DNA of 54,636 nucleotides from an uncultured Pelagibacteraceae bacterium (GTDB taxonomy: Bacteria; Pseudomonadota; Alphaproteobacteria; Pelagibacterales; Pelagibacteraceae). A program made the translations under genes and the position numbers. The DNA lies in assembly GCA_902569615.1 (NCBI GenBank), contig CACFUX010000004.1, positions 1-54,636 on the forward strand, in the 5' to 3' direction. Below the pieces are notes generated by a model. The model did no database searches. It was not told the origin of the DNA and saw only the letters and a program-made list of their open reading frames with translations. Below, one piece after another: positions 18,632-29,036 of the stretch (within the stretch, counting starts at the first letter, position 1; each line of letters starts with the position of its first letter).

Positions 18632-19612
18632 ATGAAAAATATCATTAATTTAATTGTTAAAGACGAAGAAAAATTTCAAAGAGTAGATCAATTTATATCA
18701 AATAAAGAAAAAGATCTTAGTAGGACTAGAATAAAAAATTTAATCTTAAAAAAAAAGTTAAAAATAAACGACAAAACTATTACTGATCCATCTAAAAAAA
18801 TTTATACTGAAGATTATATTGAGTTTGAAATACCAGAACCACAGAAAGCTTCATTAAAACCATTTAACTTTAAATTAGAGATTGTATATGAAGACAAAGA
18901 TTTATTAGTTGTGAATAAACCTGCTGGAATATCTATGCACCCAGGACCAGGTAATTATGATAAAACTTTAGTTAATGCACTTATTAATTATGATAGTAAA
19001 AATTTATCTAGTATCGGTGATGAACTAAGACCTGGTATTGTTCATAGAATAGATAAAGATACATCTGGTTTAGTTGTGATAGCAAAAAATAATTTAAGTC
19101 ATGAAAAATTATCAAATCAGTTTAGTGAGCACTCAATAAAAAGAATCTATCAAACACTTATTTGGGGTAAATTAAGACCTCAAGTTGGTCAAATTCAAAC
19201 GCTCATAACACGAAGCTCAAAAAATAGACAACTTATGGAAGTTGGGATAGCTAAAGGAAAAAAAGCAATTACAAATTATAAAACACTAAAAGTCTTTGAA
19301 AATGAAAAGATTCCTACTTTTAGCTTAATAGAATGTAGACTTGAAACTGGAAGAACTCACCAAATAAGAGTCCACATGAGCCATAAAGGAAATAACATCT
19401 TAGGAGATAGAAAGTATAAAAAAAAATTTAAAAAAATTAAAGGTATAAATTCAGATTTAGAAAAATTAATAATAAATTTAAATAGACAATTTTTACATGC
19501 AAAAGTATTGGGATTTATTCATCCAAAATCGCAAAAAAAATTACAATTTAATTCACTTTTGCCGAGTGATCTTGAAAATATTTTAAAAACATTAAGAAAA
19601 CTAAGCAAATAA
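18632..19612 (+). CDS. rluD: 23S rRNA pseudouridine synthase, RluD family
   Basis: Converts uridines in the helix 69 loop of 23S rRNA to pseudouridine if orthologous to RluD. The 326 residues contain an N-terminal S4-like RNA-binding domain (RVDQFISNKEKDLSRTRIKNLI) and the RluA-family catalytic domain. The latter has VVNKPAGISMHPGPGN, the catalytic PGIVHRIDKDTSGLVVIAK with its essential aspartate, and LETGRTHQIRVHMSHKG-NILGDRKY. It is followed by rpoH after 43 bases, a common alphaproteobacterial neighbour. RluC-like specificity is less likely given this context. Confidence 0.9.
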   Translation: MKNIINLIVKDEEKFQRVDQFISNKEKDLSRTRIKNLILKKKLKINDKTITDPSKKIYTEDYIEFEIPEPQKASLKPFNFKLEIVYEDKDLLVVNKPAGISMHPGPGNYDKTLVNALINYDSKNLSSIGDELRPGIVHRIDKDTSGLVVIAKNNLSHEKLSNQFSEHSIKRIYQTLIWGKLRPQVGQIQTLITRSSKNRQLMEVGIAKGKKAITNYKTLKVFENEKIPTFSLIECRLETGRTHQIRVHMSHKGNNILGDRKYKKKFKKIKGINSDLEKLIINLNRQFLHAKVLGFIHPKSQKKLQFNSLLPSDLENILKTLRKLSK

Positions 19613-19655
19613 AATGATTGTAAAATTAATTTTCTTAACTAAATAAATAAGCAAA

Positions 19656-20549
19656 ATGAGTACTACAAAAAACTATAATTTGCCTGCACTTTCAAATGAG
19701 GGTGGCCTTTCAGCTTACTTGGCACAAATAAAAAAATTCCCGATGCTAGATGCTGAAGAAGAATATATGCTAGCAAAAAATTGGAAAAAAACTGGAAATT
19801 TAAAATCTGCAGAAAAACTTGTAACAAGTCATCTTAGATTGGTTGCTAAAATAGCAATGGGATATAAAGGATATGGGTTACCAATAAATGAGATGATATC
19901 TGAAGGTAATGTAGGACTTATGCAAGCTGTAAAAAAATTTGAGCCAGAAAAAGGTTTTAGATTAGCAACGTATGCTATGTGGTGGATCAAAGCCGCTATT
20001 CAAGAATATATTTTGAGATCTTGGAGTTTAGTTAAAATTGGGACTACGACTGCACAAAAAAAACTATTCTTTAATTTAAAAAAAATAAAAAATCAGATAG
20101 CTCCAAAAAGCGAAGGCGATTTAAGAAATGAGCATGTAGAGGAGATAGCAAATAAATTAGATGTTAGTGAAGAAGAAGTAATAACGATGAATAGAAGATT
20201 ATCTGGAAAAGAACATTCTTTAAATGCTCCTCTTGGGGAAGATGGAGATCAATGGCAAGACTGGATTGTTGACAAAGAAATGGACCAAGAATTAAAGTTT
20301 GCTCAAAAAGAAGAAATGGATCAGAGAAAAGACCTTTTAAAAGACTCAATTAAGATTTTAAATGAAAGAGAAAAAGACATTTTATATTTAAGAAGGCTAA
20401 CTGATGAGCCTTCGACTTTAGAAGAATTAAGTAAAAAATTTAAAATTAGTAGAGAAAGAATAAGACAAATAGAAAATAAGGCTTTCGAAAAATTACAAAA
20501 ACATATGCTTAACTCGGCAAAATCAAAAAATCTTCTACCTGCTAACTAG
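19656..20549 (+). CDS. rpoH: RNA polymerase sigma-32 (heat shock) factor RpoH
   Basis: Directs RNA polymerase to heat-shock promoters. The 297 residues contain region 1.2/2 ([37 protein letters not shown]-like block, [29 protein letters not shown]). The RpoH-box [12 protein letters not shown] distinguishes sigma-32 from the housekeeping factor. Region 4 has [14 protein letters not shown] and the helix-turn-helix [20 protein letters not shown]. Its stop codon overlaps that of convergent purA in the palindrome CTAG. The chaperone and protease target ftsH is also in this window, but no clear sigma-32 promoter was recognised upstream of it. Confidence 0.95.
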   Translation: MSTTKNYNLPALSNEGGLSAYLAQIKKFPMLDAEEEYMLAKNWKKTGNLKSAEKLVTSHLRLVAKIAMGYKGYGLPINEMISEGNVGLMQAVKKFEPEKGFRLATYAMWWIKAAIQEYILRSWSLVKIGTTTAQKKLFFNLKKIKNQIAPKSEGDLRNEHVEEIANKLDVSEEEVITMNRRLSGKEHSLNAPLGEDGDQWQDWIVDKEMDQELKFAQKEEMDQRKDLLKDSIKILNEREKDILYLRRLTDEPSTLEELSKKFKISRERIRQIENKAFEKLQKHMLNSAKSKNLLPAN

Positions 20550-21838
20550 TTCTTAAAAGGATCAATTATTAAAATAGTATCATTTCTTTCTGGGCTTGTA
20601 GAAATGCTCGCAACTTTTGTTTCTACAAATTTTTCTAATTCTTTAATATAATTTTTCGCATTATCTGGGAGCTCATCAAATTTTTTTATTCCTTTTGTTG
20701 AACTATTCCAACCTTGAAAACTTTTATATACAGGTTTAGCTTTTATTTGATCTTCTACCGAAGCTGGTAAATAATCTATTTTTTTTCCATTAACTTCATA
20801 TGCTACACACATTTTAATTTCTTTTAAGTGATCTAAAACATCTAATTTAGTTAATGCTATTCCATCTATACCTGAAATTTTTATAGTTTGTCTAACTAAA
20901 ACACCATCAAACCACCCACATCTTCTTTTTCTGCTTGTAACTGTACCAAATTCTTTTCCTATACTTCCTAATTTTTCTCCTATCTCATCAGTAAGTTCTG
21001 TTGGGAAAGGTCCCTCACCAACTCTGGTGGTATAAGCTTTTGTAATTCCTAAAACATAATTTATTGAATTTGGTCCACAACCAGACCCTGTGGCAGCTGA
21101 TGAAGCTACTGTATTTGAAGAAGTAACAAATGGATAAGTACCATGATCAACATCAAGTAAGACACCTTGAGCCCCTTCAAATAATATTTTTTTTTCTTGT
21201 GATTTAAATTCGTCTATTTTTTTCCATACAGGTTGAGAATATTTTAAAATTTCAGGTGCTATTTTTAGTAAATCTTGTTTAAGTTTATCTTTTTTATAAA
21301 TTTCTTTTCCTAGTCCTTTCCTTATTGCATTATGATGCATTAAAACTACTTCTAATCTATTATCAAGATTTTCTTCAGAAATTAAATCCATAACTCTTAT
21401 TGATCTTCTTCCAATTTTATCTTCGTATGCTGGACCAATTCCGCGTCTTGTAGTACCTATTTTTGATTTACCAGCAGCATCTTCTCTTATTTCATCCATT
21501 TCTCTATGAAATGGCAAAATTAAATTTGCAGCCTCTGATATTATTAAGTTTTGTTGATTTATTTCAACTCCTTTTGATTTAATTTCTCTAATCTCATCTA
21601 GTAAAGCCCAAGGATCAATAACAACACCATTTCCAATAATCGAAATTTTGTTTTTTCTAACAACTCCTGACGGCAATAATCTTAATTTATATGTAACTCC
21701 ATCTATTACTAAAGTATGTCCTGCGTTGTGTCCTCCCTGAAATCTGATAACAATATCTGCCTCACTGGATAACCAATCAACAATCTTTCCTTTTCCTTCA
21801 TCACCCCACTGGGATCCAACAACAACTATATTTTTCAT
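20546..21838 (-). CDS. purA: Adenylosuccinate synthetase
   Basis: GTP-dependent joining of IMP and aspartate, the first committed step to AMP. The 430 residues begin with the P-loop-like [18 protein letters not shown], then [74 protein letters not shown] and [13 protein letters not shown], all family landmarks. It lies at the end of the minus-strand run ftsH-folP-glmM-thiD-purA, overlapping thiD by 4 bases. Confidence 0.97.
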   Translation of the reverse strand: MKNIVVVGSQWGDEGKGKIVDWLSSEADIVIRFQGGHNAGHTLVIDGVTYKLRLLPSGVVRKNKISIIGNGVVIDPWALLDEIREIKSKGVEINQQNLIISEAANLILPFHREMDEIREDAAGKSKIGTTRRGIGPAYEDKIGRRSIRVMDLISEENLDNRLEVVLMHHNAIRKGLGKEIYKKDKLKQDLLKIAPEILKYSQPVWKKIDEFKSQEKKILFEGAQGVLLDVDHGTYPFVTSSNTVASSAATGSGCGPNSINYVLGITKAYTTRVGEGPFPTELTDEIGEKLGSIGKEFGTVTSRKRRCGWFDGVLVRQTIKISGIDGIALTKLDVLDHLKEIKMCVAYEVNGKKIDYLPASVEDQIKAKPVYKSFQGWNSSTKGIKKFDELPDNAKNYIKELEKFVETKVASISTSPERNDTILIIDPFKN

Positions 21839-22647
21839 CTAAATTTATTATTTATATTTATTATACTTAAATGATTTATTGGTCCATGACCCTTGCCATA
21901 CTTTGGTCCTGTGCCAATAGAATGGTTAACATAATTAATTGCCATCTCACAAGATTTCTTTAATGTTTTTCCACATGAATAATATGTGGCAATGGCAGTA
22001 GATAAAGTGCATCCTGTGCCATGTGTATTTTTTGTATTAATTTTTTTATTTTTAAAAACTGATATTTCATTTTTATTTAAAAAAATATCTTGCATAATTT
22101 TTGATTTTAGATGACCGCCCTTTATTAATACATTTTTTGCTCCTAAACCAATTAAGGTTTTTCCCGCAAAAATCATATCGTTTATTGAAGATATTTTAGT
22201 TTTAGTCAAAATTTCTGCTTCAGGAATATTTGGTGTTATTAAACTGACTTTTTTCATTAGATTATTTTTTAAAATTTTTATTGAATTATTATCAATTAAT
22301 TTAGCTCCTCCCTTAGCAACCATTACTGGATCTAAAATTATTTTTTTTATACTCAACTTATTTAAGGATTCTAAAACTGCATTAATCACATTCTCGGAAT
22401 GAAGCATTCCAATTTTTATTGCATCAGGTTTAATATCTTTTGATGTAATCTCTATTTGCTTTGATATTTCTCTTGGTGATATAGGTATAATAGATTTTAC
22501 ACCAGTAGTATTTTGAACAGTAACAGTAGTTATCGCGGTCATAGCATATGAACCAAGTACGGTAGCTGTTTTAATATCTGCTTGTATTCCTGCTCCACCA
22601 GAAGAGTCTGATCCTGCAATTATTAAAATTTTAGAATTTGGTTTCAA
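21835..22647 (-). CDS. thiD: Hydroxymethylpyrimidine/phosphomethylpyrimidine kinase
   Basis: Phosphorylates HMP and HMP-phosphate to supply the pyrimidine half of thiamine. The 270-residue ribokinase-fold protein shows [21 protein letters not shown] at the N terminus, the [12 protein letters not shown] strand, [35 protein letters not shown] and the anion-hole motif [20 protein letters not shown]. No thiC is in the window. Pelagibacter is reported to require exogenous HMP, so ThiD probably acts on imported precursor. It overlaps purA and glmM by 4 bases each. Confidence 0.95.
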   Translation of the reverse strand: MKPNSKILIIAGSDSSGGAGIQADIKTATVLGSYAMTAITTVTVQNTTGVKSIIPISPREISKQIEITSKDIKPDAIKIGMLHSENVINAVLESLNKLSIKKIILDPVMVAKGGAKLIDNNSIKILKNNLMKKVSLITPNIPEAEILTKTKISSINDMIFAGKTLIGLGAKNVLIKGGHLKSKIMQDIFLNKNEISVFKNKKINTKNTHGTGCTLSTAIATYYSCGKTLKKSCEMAINYVNHSIGTGPKYGKGHGPINHLSIININNKFR

Positions 22648-23978
22648 TATTTTATCGATCGTTTAATTATTTTAATACATTTTAAAATTAAGTTCTTATT
22701 ATGTGACTCTCCCATAATTCTAATCTTTGGTTCAGTGCCAGATTTTCTAACCAAAAGTCTACCATTTTTTCCCATTATTTTATTTGCTTTTTTAATTGCT
22801 TTTTTACACTTTAGTTTATTTAGTATGTTTTTATCTTTTACAATAATATTTTCTAGAATTTGAGGCATAGGTTTAAAAACATTTAATAATTCACTAGCTT
22901 TTTTTCCTTTTCTCATAGAAAACAAAACTTCTAGAGCTACTAACAAACCATCACCTGTTGTAGCAAATTTTCCTAATATAATATGTCCTGATTGTTCTCC
23001 TCCAAGGTTAAACATATTCTTTTGCATTTTTTCTTTTACATATCTATCTCCAACATTGGCTCTTATAAATTTTATTTTTCTCTCTTTAAAATATTTTTGC
23101 AATCCATAGTTTGACATTAAAGTTCCAATTACTCCACCTCTTAGTATTTTTTTTCTTTTCCATCTATCAGCAAGCATTGCAATAATTTGGTCGCCATCTA
23201 CAATTTTTCCTTTTTCATCACACAAAATAATTCTATCTGCGTCACCATCCAATGCTATTCCTAAATCTACTTTATGTTTTTTTACTAAAAATTTAATTTT
23301 TTTAGGAAATGTAGATCCACAATTTTTATTAATATTTATACCATTAGGTGATGTACCAACATTATAAACTTTAGCACCCAATAACTCTAGAAGCTTTGGT
23401 CCAGACTTATATCCAGCTCCATTTGCACAATCGATAGCTATTTTAATTCCTTTTAAATTAAATTTATTTGGAAAATTAGATTTTAATATTTTTATGTATG
23501 TATCATTTGCATTTTCTAGCCTTTTTACCCTACCAAGAATATTTGGTTTAGATAAATTTTTTGCAATTTTTGAGTCTATTAACTTTTCAATTTTTTTTTC
23601 AATTTTATCAGAAAGTTTTAAACCATCGGGCCCAAATAATTTTAGTCCATTATCAAAATATGGATTATGTGATGCTGTTATCATAATGCCCATATTTGCT
23701 CTCATTCTTTTTGTTAGCATTGCTAAACCATTAGTTGGCAAAGGTCCAAGAGTATAAACATGCATTCCGGCAGATGCTAAACCTGATACTAAAGCTGGTT
23801 CTAAAGTGTAGCCAGACAACCTTGTATCTTTGGCAATAATTGCCGTTTGCTTATTTTTTTTTAAATTCTTAAAATAAGTACCAGCGGCCAAACCAAACTT
23901 AAAAAACATTTCTCCATTGATATTTCCTTGGTTTACTTTTCCTCTAATACCATCAGTTCCAAAATATTTTTTTGGCAT
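22644..23978 (-). CDS. glmM: Phosphoglucosamine mutase
   Basis: Interconverts glucosamine 6-phosphate and glucosamine 1-phosphate on the way to UDP-GlcNAc for peptidoglycan and lipid A. The 444 residues are full length. KYFGTDGIRGKVNQG opens the protein, and GIMITASHNPYFDNGLKLFG carries the phosphorylated serine. ALDGDADRIILCDEKGKIVDGD is the metal-binding loop, GGEQSGHIILGKFATTGDGL binds sugar and VRKSGTEPKIRIMGE binds phosphate. The order ftsH-folP-glmM is a widely conserved proteobacterial cluster; here they overlap by 1 base or are 6 bases apart. Confidence 0.97.
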   Translation of the reverse strand: MPKKYFGTDGIRGKVNQGNINGEMFFKFGLAAGTYFKNLKKNKQTAIIAKDTRLSGYTLEPALVSGLASAGMHVYTLGPLPTNGLAMLTKRMRANMGIMITASHNPYFDNGLKLFGPDGLKLSDKIEKKIEKLIDSKIAKNLSKPNILGRVKRLENANDTYIKILKSNFPNKFNLKGIKIAIDCANGAGYKSGPKLLELLGAKVYNVGTSPNGININKNCGSTFPKKIKFLVKKHKVDLGIALDGDADRIILCDEKGKIVDGDQIIAMLADRWKRKKILRGGVIGTLMSNYGLQKYFKERKIKFIRANVGDRYVKEKMQKNMFNLGGEQSGHIILGKFATTGDGLLVALEVLFSMRKGKKASELLNVFKPMPQILENIIVKDKNILNKLKCKKAIKKANKIMGKNGRLLVRKSGTEPKIRIMGESHNKNLILKCIKIIKRSIKY

Positions 23979-25030
23979 TATTTAAAATTTAATGATTTAA
24001 AAACTTTCAAGCTTTGGTTTACTTCATTTACATCATGAATCCTTAATATTTGAACTCCTTGTGTCATTGCATATAAACTAGATGAGATTGTACCACCTAA
24101 CCTTTCTTTGCTATCGTTATTTCCAGATAAATCCTTTATAAATTTTTTTCTAGAAGTTCCTAACATTATAGGAAATCCGAGAGAGTGAAAAATAGAAATA
24201 TTATTTAATAAGGTAATATTATGTTTCAACTTTTTACCAAAACCAATTCCTGGATCTAAAACAATATTGTTATGCTTTATTCCCATATGTCTTAATTTTT
24301 TTAATTTATGTTCAAAAAAGTCATAAATATCCAAAAGAACATTTTTATATCTTGGATTTTTTTGCATAACTTTTGGAGTTCCTTGCATATGATGAATGAC
24401 AAATGGCACTTTATGCTTTTTTAAAACAAAAACAGTTTTATCATCATAACTTAAACCTGAAACATCATTTATTAAATTTATGTTATTTTTTATCCCTTCT
24501 TCCATAATCCAGCTTTTTCGAGTATCTAAAGAAATAAATTTATTTAATTTTTTTATTTTTTTTAAAGTTTTGTTTATTCTTTTCCACTCTACACTTTTAT
24601 CAATATCTTTAGCTCCTGGTCTTGTTGATTCTCCTCCAATATCTAAAATTTTAGATCCTTTTTTAATTAAATATTTTGCACGATTAAATCCTTGATTATT
24701 TTTATTATATTTACCTCCATCTGAAAAACTATCTGGTGTTAAATTTACTATTCCCATTATAATAGGAGAATTTAAAAAATTTAGGCCTTTAAATCTTTTT
24801 TTTCGTGTAATTAACTTAATATCTTCTTTTAATTTTTTTTTTATTTTATTACTTTGTTTCTTAATCTCGCTGATATGGATTTTTTTTTTATTTTTTCTAT
24901 TTATAATTTCTATACTATCAAACGATATTGAATTGCTTCCATTTAATGGTAGTGCTAATTTTTTTTTTATTTTTTCTTTTGATGCTGAACCATAATAAAA
25001 ATTACACGCTCGTGTGTAATATTTTATCAT
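23978..25030 (-). CDS. folP: Dihydropteroate synthase
   Basis: Joins p-aminobenzoate to the pterin diphosphate in folate synthesis. The catalytic TIM barrel runs from about residue 88 (SPIIMGIVNLTPDSFSDGG) through ILDIGGESTRPGAKDI, LINDVSGLSYDD, HHMQGTPKVMQKNPRY, VLDPGIGFGKKLKHN and MLGTSRKKFIKDLSG to RIHDVNEVNQ. The first roughly 85 residues, lysine-rich and beginning MIKYYTRACNFYYG, are an extension beyond the usual 280-residue enzyme. Similar extensions occur in other alphaproteobacterial FolP proteins and their role is unknown to me. Six bases separate it from the ftsH stop, and it overlaps glmM by one base. Confidence 0.95.
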   Translation of the reverse strand: MIKYYTRACNFYYGSASKEKIKKKLALPLNGSNSISFDSIEIINRKNKKKIHISEIKKQSNKIKKKLKEDIKLITRKKRFKGLNFLNSPIIMGIVNLTPDSFSDGGKYNKNNQGFNRAKYLIKKGSKILDIGGESTRPGAKDIDKSVEWKRINKTLKKIKKLNKFISLDTRKSWIMEEGIKNNINLINDVSGLSYDDKTVFVLKKHKVPFVIHHMQGTPKVMQKNPRYKNVLLDIYDFFEHKLKKLRHMGIKHNNIVLDPGIGFGKKLKHNITLLNNISIFHSLGFPIMLGTSRKKFIKDLSGNNDSKERLGGTISSSLYAMTQGVQILRIHDVNEVNQSLKVFKSLNFK

Positions 25031-25036
25031 TTTGAT

Positions 25037-26941
25037 CTAGTGAACTATTTTAGGTTTTAATCCTATCGAGCCAAGAGCTGAGGAATCTTTATCTTCTTCA
25101 ACTTTTAAATCTTCTTTGTTTGTTGGATATTTGTTATTATTTATTATATTTTCAATTTCTTCACCAGTTAAAGTTTCATAAGTTAGTAAAGCTTTAGCTA
25201 TTTTATGCAAATCATCAATTTTGCTTGACAAAATTTGTTTTGCTTGATTGTAACCTTCATCAACTAATTTTCTTATTTCTTTATCTATTTTTTGAGCTAC
25301 AGCCTCTGAAACACTCTGAGTTTGAGTTACTGATCTTCCAAGAAATACTTCTTCTTGATTCTCTCCATATTCTACAGGGCCTAACTCTTCACTCATTCCA
25401 TACTTTGTTACCATTGCTCTAGCAAGTTGAGTGGCTTGATTTATATCTGAACCACTTCCGCCTCCAGCACCAGTTGATATATTGTCTTTACCAAATATTA
25501 TCTCTTCTGCTACTCTACCTCCAAAACAAACTGCTAATCGAGCTTTAAGATATTTAATAGAATGACCATGTTTATCTCGTTCTGGTAAATTCATAACCAT
25601 TCCAAGTGCTCTACCTCTGGGTATTATAGTTGCTTTATGAATTGGATCATAGCTTGGCATATTGAATGAAACCAAAGCATGTCCACCCTCGTGATATGCT
25701 GTTAATTTTTTTTCATCTTCTGTCATGACCATTGATCTTCTTTCTGCACCCATCATGACTTTGTCTTTTGCCTCTTCGAACTCTTGATTAGTAACAATCC
25801 TTTTATTTTTTCTTGCTGCTAGTAAAGCAGATTCATTAACTAAATTTGCTAAATCTGCCCCTGAAAAACCTGGCGTACCTCTTGCAACAGTTCTTAAATT
25901 TACATCTGGTGCCATCGAAATTTTCTTAGCGTGCACTTTAAGAATTTTTTCTCTTCCAAGAATATCAGGATTTGAAACAACAACTTGTCTATCAAATCTT
26001 CCTGGCCTTAAAAGTGCTGGGTCTAAAACATCTGGTCTATTTGTTGCAGCAATAATTATTACTCCTTCATTAGTGTCAAAACCATCCATCTCTACTAATA
26101 ATTGATTTAAAGTTTGCTCTCTTTCATCATTTCCACCTCCAAGACCTGCGCCTCTACTTCTGCCGACTGCATCTATTTCATCTATAAAAATTATACATGG
26201 TGAATGTTTTTTTCCTTGTTCAAACATGTCTCTTACTCTTGATGCTCCTACACCTACAAACATTTCAACAAAGTCCGAGCCTGAAATTGTAAAAAAAGGA
26301 ACTCCAGCTTCGCCAGCAATAGCTCTTGCTAGTAAAGTTTTTCCTGTACCAGGAGGACCAACTAATAAACATCCTCTTGGAATTTTACCTCCAAGTCTAC
26401 TAAATTTTTTTGGATCTCTTAAAAATTCTACTACCTCTTCTACTTCTTCTTTAGCTTCTTCAACTCCAGCTACATCGTTAAATGTAACTTTGCCTTTTAA
26501 TTCATTCATCATTTTAGCTTTAGATCTTCCAAAGCCCATGGCTCCACCTTTTCCTCCTTGCATTTGTCTCATAAAAAATATCCAAACTGCAATTAATAAT
26601 AACATTGGAAACCAAGAGAGAAGAACCCCTAGAACTGATGGCATTTTTTCTTCTATAGGTGATGCTGAAATACTAACTCCTTTGCTTGATAATTTTTCAA
26701 TTAAATTGGGATCATTTGGAGAGAAGGTTGAAAATTTTTCTCCGTTTGACATTACTCCATTAATATTATTTCCCTGTATCTCAACTTGAACTACTCTTCC
26801 ATTGTCAACTTCTGATAAAAATTCTGAAAATATAATATTGTTTTTTTGAGAAACTGAACCCTGAGGGTTTTTAAACATGTTGTACAATCCAATAGTTAAA
26901 AAAACTATCACAGCCCACATCATTAAATTTTTAAAATTCAT
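25037..26941 (-). CDS. ftsH: ATP-dependent zinc metalloprotease FtsH
   Basis: Membrane-anchored AAA+ protease that degrades membrane proteins and regulators. The 634 residues have an N-terminal membrane segment (about 6-22), a short periplasmic domain and a second membrane segment (about 106-124, [19 protein letters not shown]). The AAA module follows, with Walker [20 protein letters not shown], Walker B IIFIDEID and [23 protein letters not shown]. The protease domain has the zinc motif HEGGHALV and the third ligand region in [14 protein letters not shown]. It heads the folP-glmM-thiD-purA run. RpoH, a classical FtsH substrate in other proteobacteria, is encoded 4.5 kb away. Confidence 0.98.
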   Translation of the reverse strand: MNFKNLMMWAVIVFLTIGLYNMFKNPQGSVSQKNNIIFSEFLSEVDNGRVVQVEIQGNNINGVMSNGEKFSTFSPNDPNLIEKLSSKGVSISASPIEEKMPSVLGVLLSWFPMLLLIAVWIFFMRQMQGGKGGAMGFGRSKAKMMNELKGKVTFNDVAGVEEAKEEVEEVVEFLRDPKKFSRLGGKIPRGCLLVGPPGTGKTLLARAIAGEAGVPFFTISGSDFVEMFVGVGASRVRDMFEQGKKHSPCIIFIDEIDAVGRSRGAGLGGGNDEREQTLNQLLVEMDGFDTNEGVIIIAATNRPDVLDPALLRPGRFDRQVVVSNPDILGREKILKVHAKKISMAPDVNLRTVARGTPGFSGADLANLVNESALLAARKNKRIVTNQEFEEAKDKVMMGAERRSMVMTEDEKKLTAYHEGGHALVSFNMPSYDPIHKATIIPRGRALGMVMNLPERDKHGHSIKYLKARLAVCFGGRVAEEIIFGKDNISTGAGGGSGSDINQATQLARAMVTKYGMSEELGPVEYGENQEEVFLGRSVTQTQSVSEAVAQKIDKEIRKLVDEGYNQAKQILSSKIDDLHKIAKALLTYETLTGEEIENIINNNKYPTNKEDLKVEEDKDSSALGSIGLKPKIVH

Positions 26942-26962
26942 AACCCTAAAGTAAGAATTATT

Positions 26963-26976
26963 CTTGTTTTAACAAG
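26963..26976. repeat. 14-bp inverted repeat upstream of ftsH
   Basis: CTTGTT-TT-AACAAG is a perfect 6-bp inverted repeat with a 2-base centre, 22 bases upstream of the ftsH start codon. On the minus strand it is followed by AATAATTC, not a T-tract, so it is not a good terminator. It could be an operator or chance in AT-rich DNA. Confidence 0.3.
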
Positions 26977-27005
26977 TGCTAAATTGTTGCAAAAATGTCT
27001 TTTTT

Positions 27006-28049
27006 TCACTTTTCTTTATAAATTATAAAAGAATTATTGATTTTTTCTAATATACACCCTGAAATATTAATTTTTTTAATCTGATTAGAGTGAAGTTTTG
27101 ATAATAATTCTACAACACTCTTGCCTCTTGGCGGATAATATCTATTACCTATTTTTTTAAATAAAATAATTATTGATCTAAAAACAATTTCGTGGGGTTG
27201 ATTAAAAAAATCTTTGCTTAAAATACAATATTTTCTATCATTAAAATATTTTGAATTATTTTTAATATTTAAATCTACATAATAGTTTATAGTAAAATTA
27301 GAATCTCTAAGATTATCAACTGTTATTTTGAATTTTTCTAAACTAAAACCTTCAGATCTTAAATTTTTAAATAAATTTCTAATTCTAATTCTTTTAAAAT
27401 TTATATTTTTATTTGAAGAGTCTTCTATACTAAAGTTAAATATTTTGTTTGTCACATAAACTAATTTATCCTTTTTAAAACCAATTAAGGGTCTTAGAAT
27501 TTTTAATTTATCATTATAATTTGTTCTTACTTCACTGAATGAAGCTAGGCCTTTTAAACCAGAACCTCTAGTAAGTCTTAATAAGAAATTTTCATATAAA
27601 TCATCTAAATGATGTGCAACAAAAATAAAATTTGTTCTGTCTTTTTTACATTCTTCCATTATTAAATTATATCTTTTTGTTCTTGCTATAGATTGAATAT
27701 TTGTTTTTGGTTTTTTTCCATTCCATTTTAAAATTTTACAATTAATATTAAATTTTTTTAGTAAATATTTTAATTTTTTTGCTTCGATTGATGACTCTTT
27801 TCTTAGCTTATGATCAACATGATAAAAATTAACTTTCATGTTATTTAAAATTGAATAAACTTTAGAAAAAAAGGCTAAAGCTAAACTGTCATTTCCGCCT
27901 GAAATAGCTACAGAAAAATTTGAATTATTCAAATTAGATTTTACTAATTTGTCAAAATCTTTATAAATTTTATTAATAAATGGATTTCTTAGATGAGATA
28001 ATAATTTATTATGAGTTTTCTTTTTTACACTCAAACTTTTTTTCTTCAT
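27006..28049 (-). CDS. tilS: tRNA(Ile)-lysidine synthase
   Basis: Modifies C34 of the CAU-anticodon isoleucine tRNA to lysidine so that it reads AUA, an abundant codon in this AT-rich genome. The 347 residues hold an N-type ATP pyrophosphatase domain with FSVAISGGNDSLALAFF (SGGxDS P-loop) near residue 46, NFYHVDHKLRKESSIEA, and the family block VAHHLDDLYENFLLRLTRGSGLKGL. The C-terminal half is divergent. The start shown overlaps cpoB by 41 bases; a later TTG is possible, but the lysine-rich leader has no other Met before the P-loop. Its position between cpoB and ftsH is conserved among alphaproteobacteria. Confidence 0.92.
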   Translation of the reverse strand: MKKKSLSVKKKTHNKLLSHLRNPFINKIYKDFDKLVKSNLNNSNFSVAISGGNDSLALAFFSKVYSILNNMKVNFYHVDHKLRKESSIEAKKLKYLLKKFNINCKILKWNGKKPKTNIQSIARTKRYNLIMEECKKDRTNFIFVAHHLDDLYENFLLRLTRGSGLKGLASFSEVRTNYNDKLKILRPLIGFKKDKLVYVTNKIFNFSIEDSSNKNINFKRIRIRNLFKNLRSEGFSLEKFKITVDNLRDSNFTINYYVDLNIKNNSKYFNDRKYCILSKDFFNQPHEIVFRSIIILFKKIGNRYYPPRGKSVVELLSKLHSNQIKKINISGCILEKINNSFIIYKEK

Positions 28050-29013
28050 ACTTTGCTTTTTGAAGAACAGATTGATTTGCTTTAGGATATTGTTTTTGAA
28101 CGCCAGTAATCATCAAGCAACCCTGATCTTTTTCTCCTATTTGAACTAATGATACTCCAAGTTTTAATAAATTTATAGGAGCCTTTTCACTTTTTGGATA
28201 TTTTTGATAACCCTCCAAGTATGCAGAAGCTGCGTCAGTGTATAATTGTCTAATCCTAAAAGTTTCAGCATACCAGTATTGAGCACTTCCAGCTAACTGA
28301 TGTTCTGGATTAACATTAACAAACTCTCTAAATGCTCTCTCAGCAGTATTATAATCACCTACTTTTAATAAACTTGTTGCAAATTCATATTGTTCATCAA
28401 TTGAACCTTCGGGTAAAATTTTTTCTTCTACTTGAAATGTTTCTGTAACAACTGTTGCTGTTGTATCTATAGATTGAGTAATTTGATTTTCTAAACTTGT
28501 TTCTGTATCTTTATATGTAATTGAACCTAAATCTTGGGGTTGAGACGAACCAGGAAGAATTTTTTCTCCACTTTGATCCGTAATAGAAGATAATTGATTA
28601 TCTACACCAACATTATTTAGAGTTGATCCACTTTCAAGTTGTTGAAATCTTAATTGATTGTCCGCCTGAACTTTTGAAAGTCTCGATGATAATTTATCAA
28701 TTTTGAAGTTTATTTCCTCAAATTTGTTTGTAAGTTCTTGAAATTGTTTTTCAATTTGAGATAATTTAAGCAAATGTCTTGTTAAAACTTCTTCAGAATT
28801 TTGATCAATTTCACTAACACTATTAGTAGAATTTTCGTTTGAAGAAAAGTTATCAGAATAGACTGCTCTTTCCAAAGTTTTCAAATCTTTCTGCATTAAT
28901 TCAATAATCTCATTTAAGTTGTGATTATCAGTAAATGATTTTTTCGGAAAACTAACTATTGATAAAATCAAAAGTATATAAAAATTAAATTTTATTTTAG
29001 GCATCAGTTTCAT
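28009..29013 (-). CDS. cpoB: Tol-Pal system coordinator CpoB (YbgF)
   Basis: Periplasmic protein linking Tol-Pal constriction with peptidoglycan synthesis. The 334-residue protein has a hydrophobic signal segment (about 8-24). A heptad-rich region then extends to about residue 130 (LKLSQIEKQFQELTNKFEEINFKIDKLSSRL), as in the trimerising coiled coil of CpoB. After a Ser/Thr/Gln-rich linker come C-terminal TPR repeats (YEFATSLLKVGDYNTAERAFREFV, AQYWYAETFRIRQLYTDAASAY). It lies downstream of pal but is separated by a strong terminator hairpin, so it may be expressed at a lower level than pal or from its own promoter. Confidence 0.88.
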   Translation of the reverse strand: MKLMPKIKFNFYILLILSIVSFPKKSFTDNHNLNEIIELMQKDLKTLERAVYSDNFSSNENSTNSVSEIDQNSEEVLTRHLLKLSQIEKQFQELTNKFEEINFKIDKLSSRLSKVQADNQLRFQQLESGSTLNNVGVDNQLSSITDQSGEKILPGSSQPQDLGSITYKDTETSLENQITQSIDTTATVVTETFQVEEKILPEGSIDEQYEFATSLLKVGDYNTAERAFREFVNVNPEHQLAGSAQYWYAETFRIRQLYTDAASAYLEGYQKYPKSEKAPINLLKLGVSLVQIGEKDQGCLMITGVQKQYPKANQSVLQKAKYEEKKFECKKENS

Positions 29014-29036
29014 TTGTAATTATAATAATGGCAAAA

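Noticed and set aside
19613-19655. Promoter for rpoH in the rluD-rpoH gap
   Set aside because: TTGTAA with AAATAA at 17 bases is too poor a match in AT-rich DNA to call.
26226-26789. 187-residue plus-strand ORF inside ftsH
   Set aside because: Antisense shadow of the AAA domain; Pro/Ser/Thr-rich composition expected from the complement.
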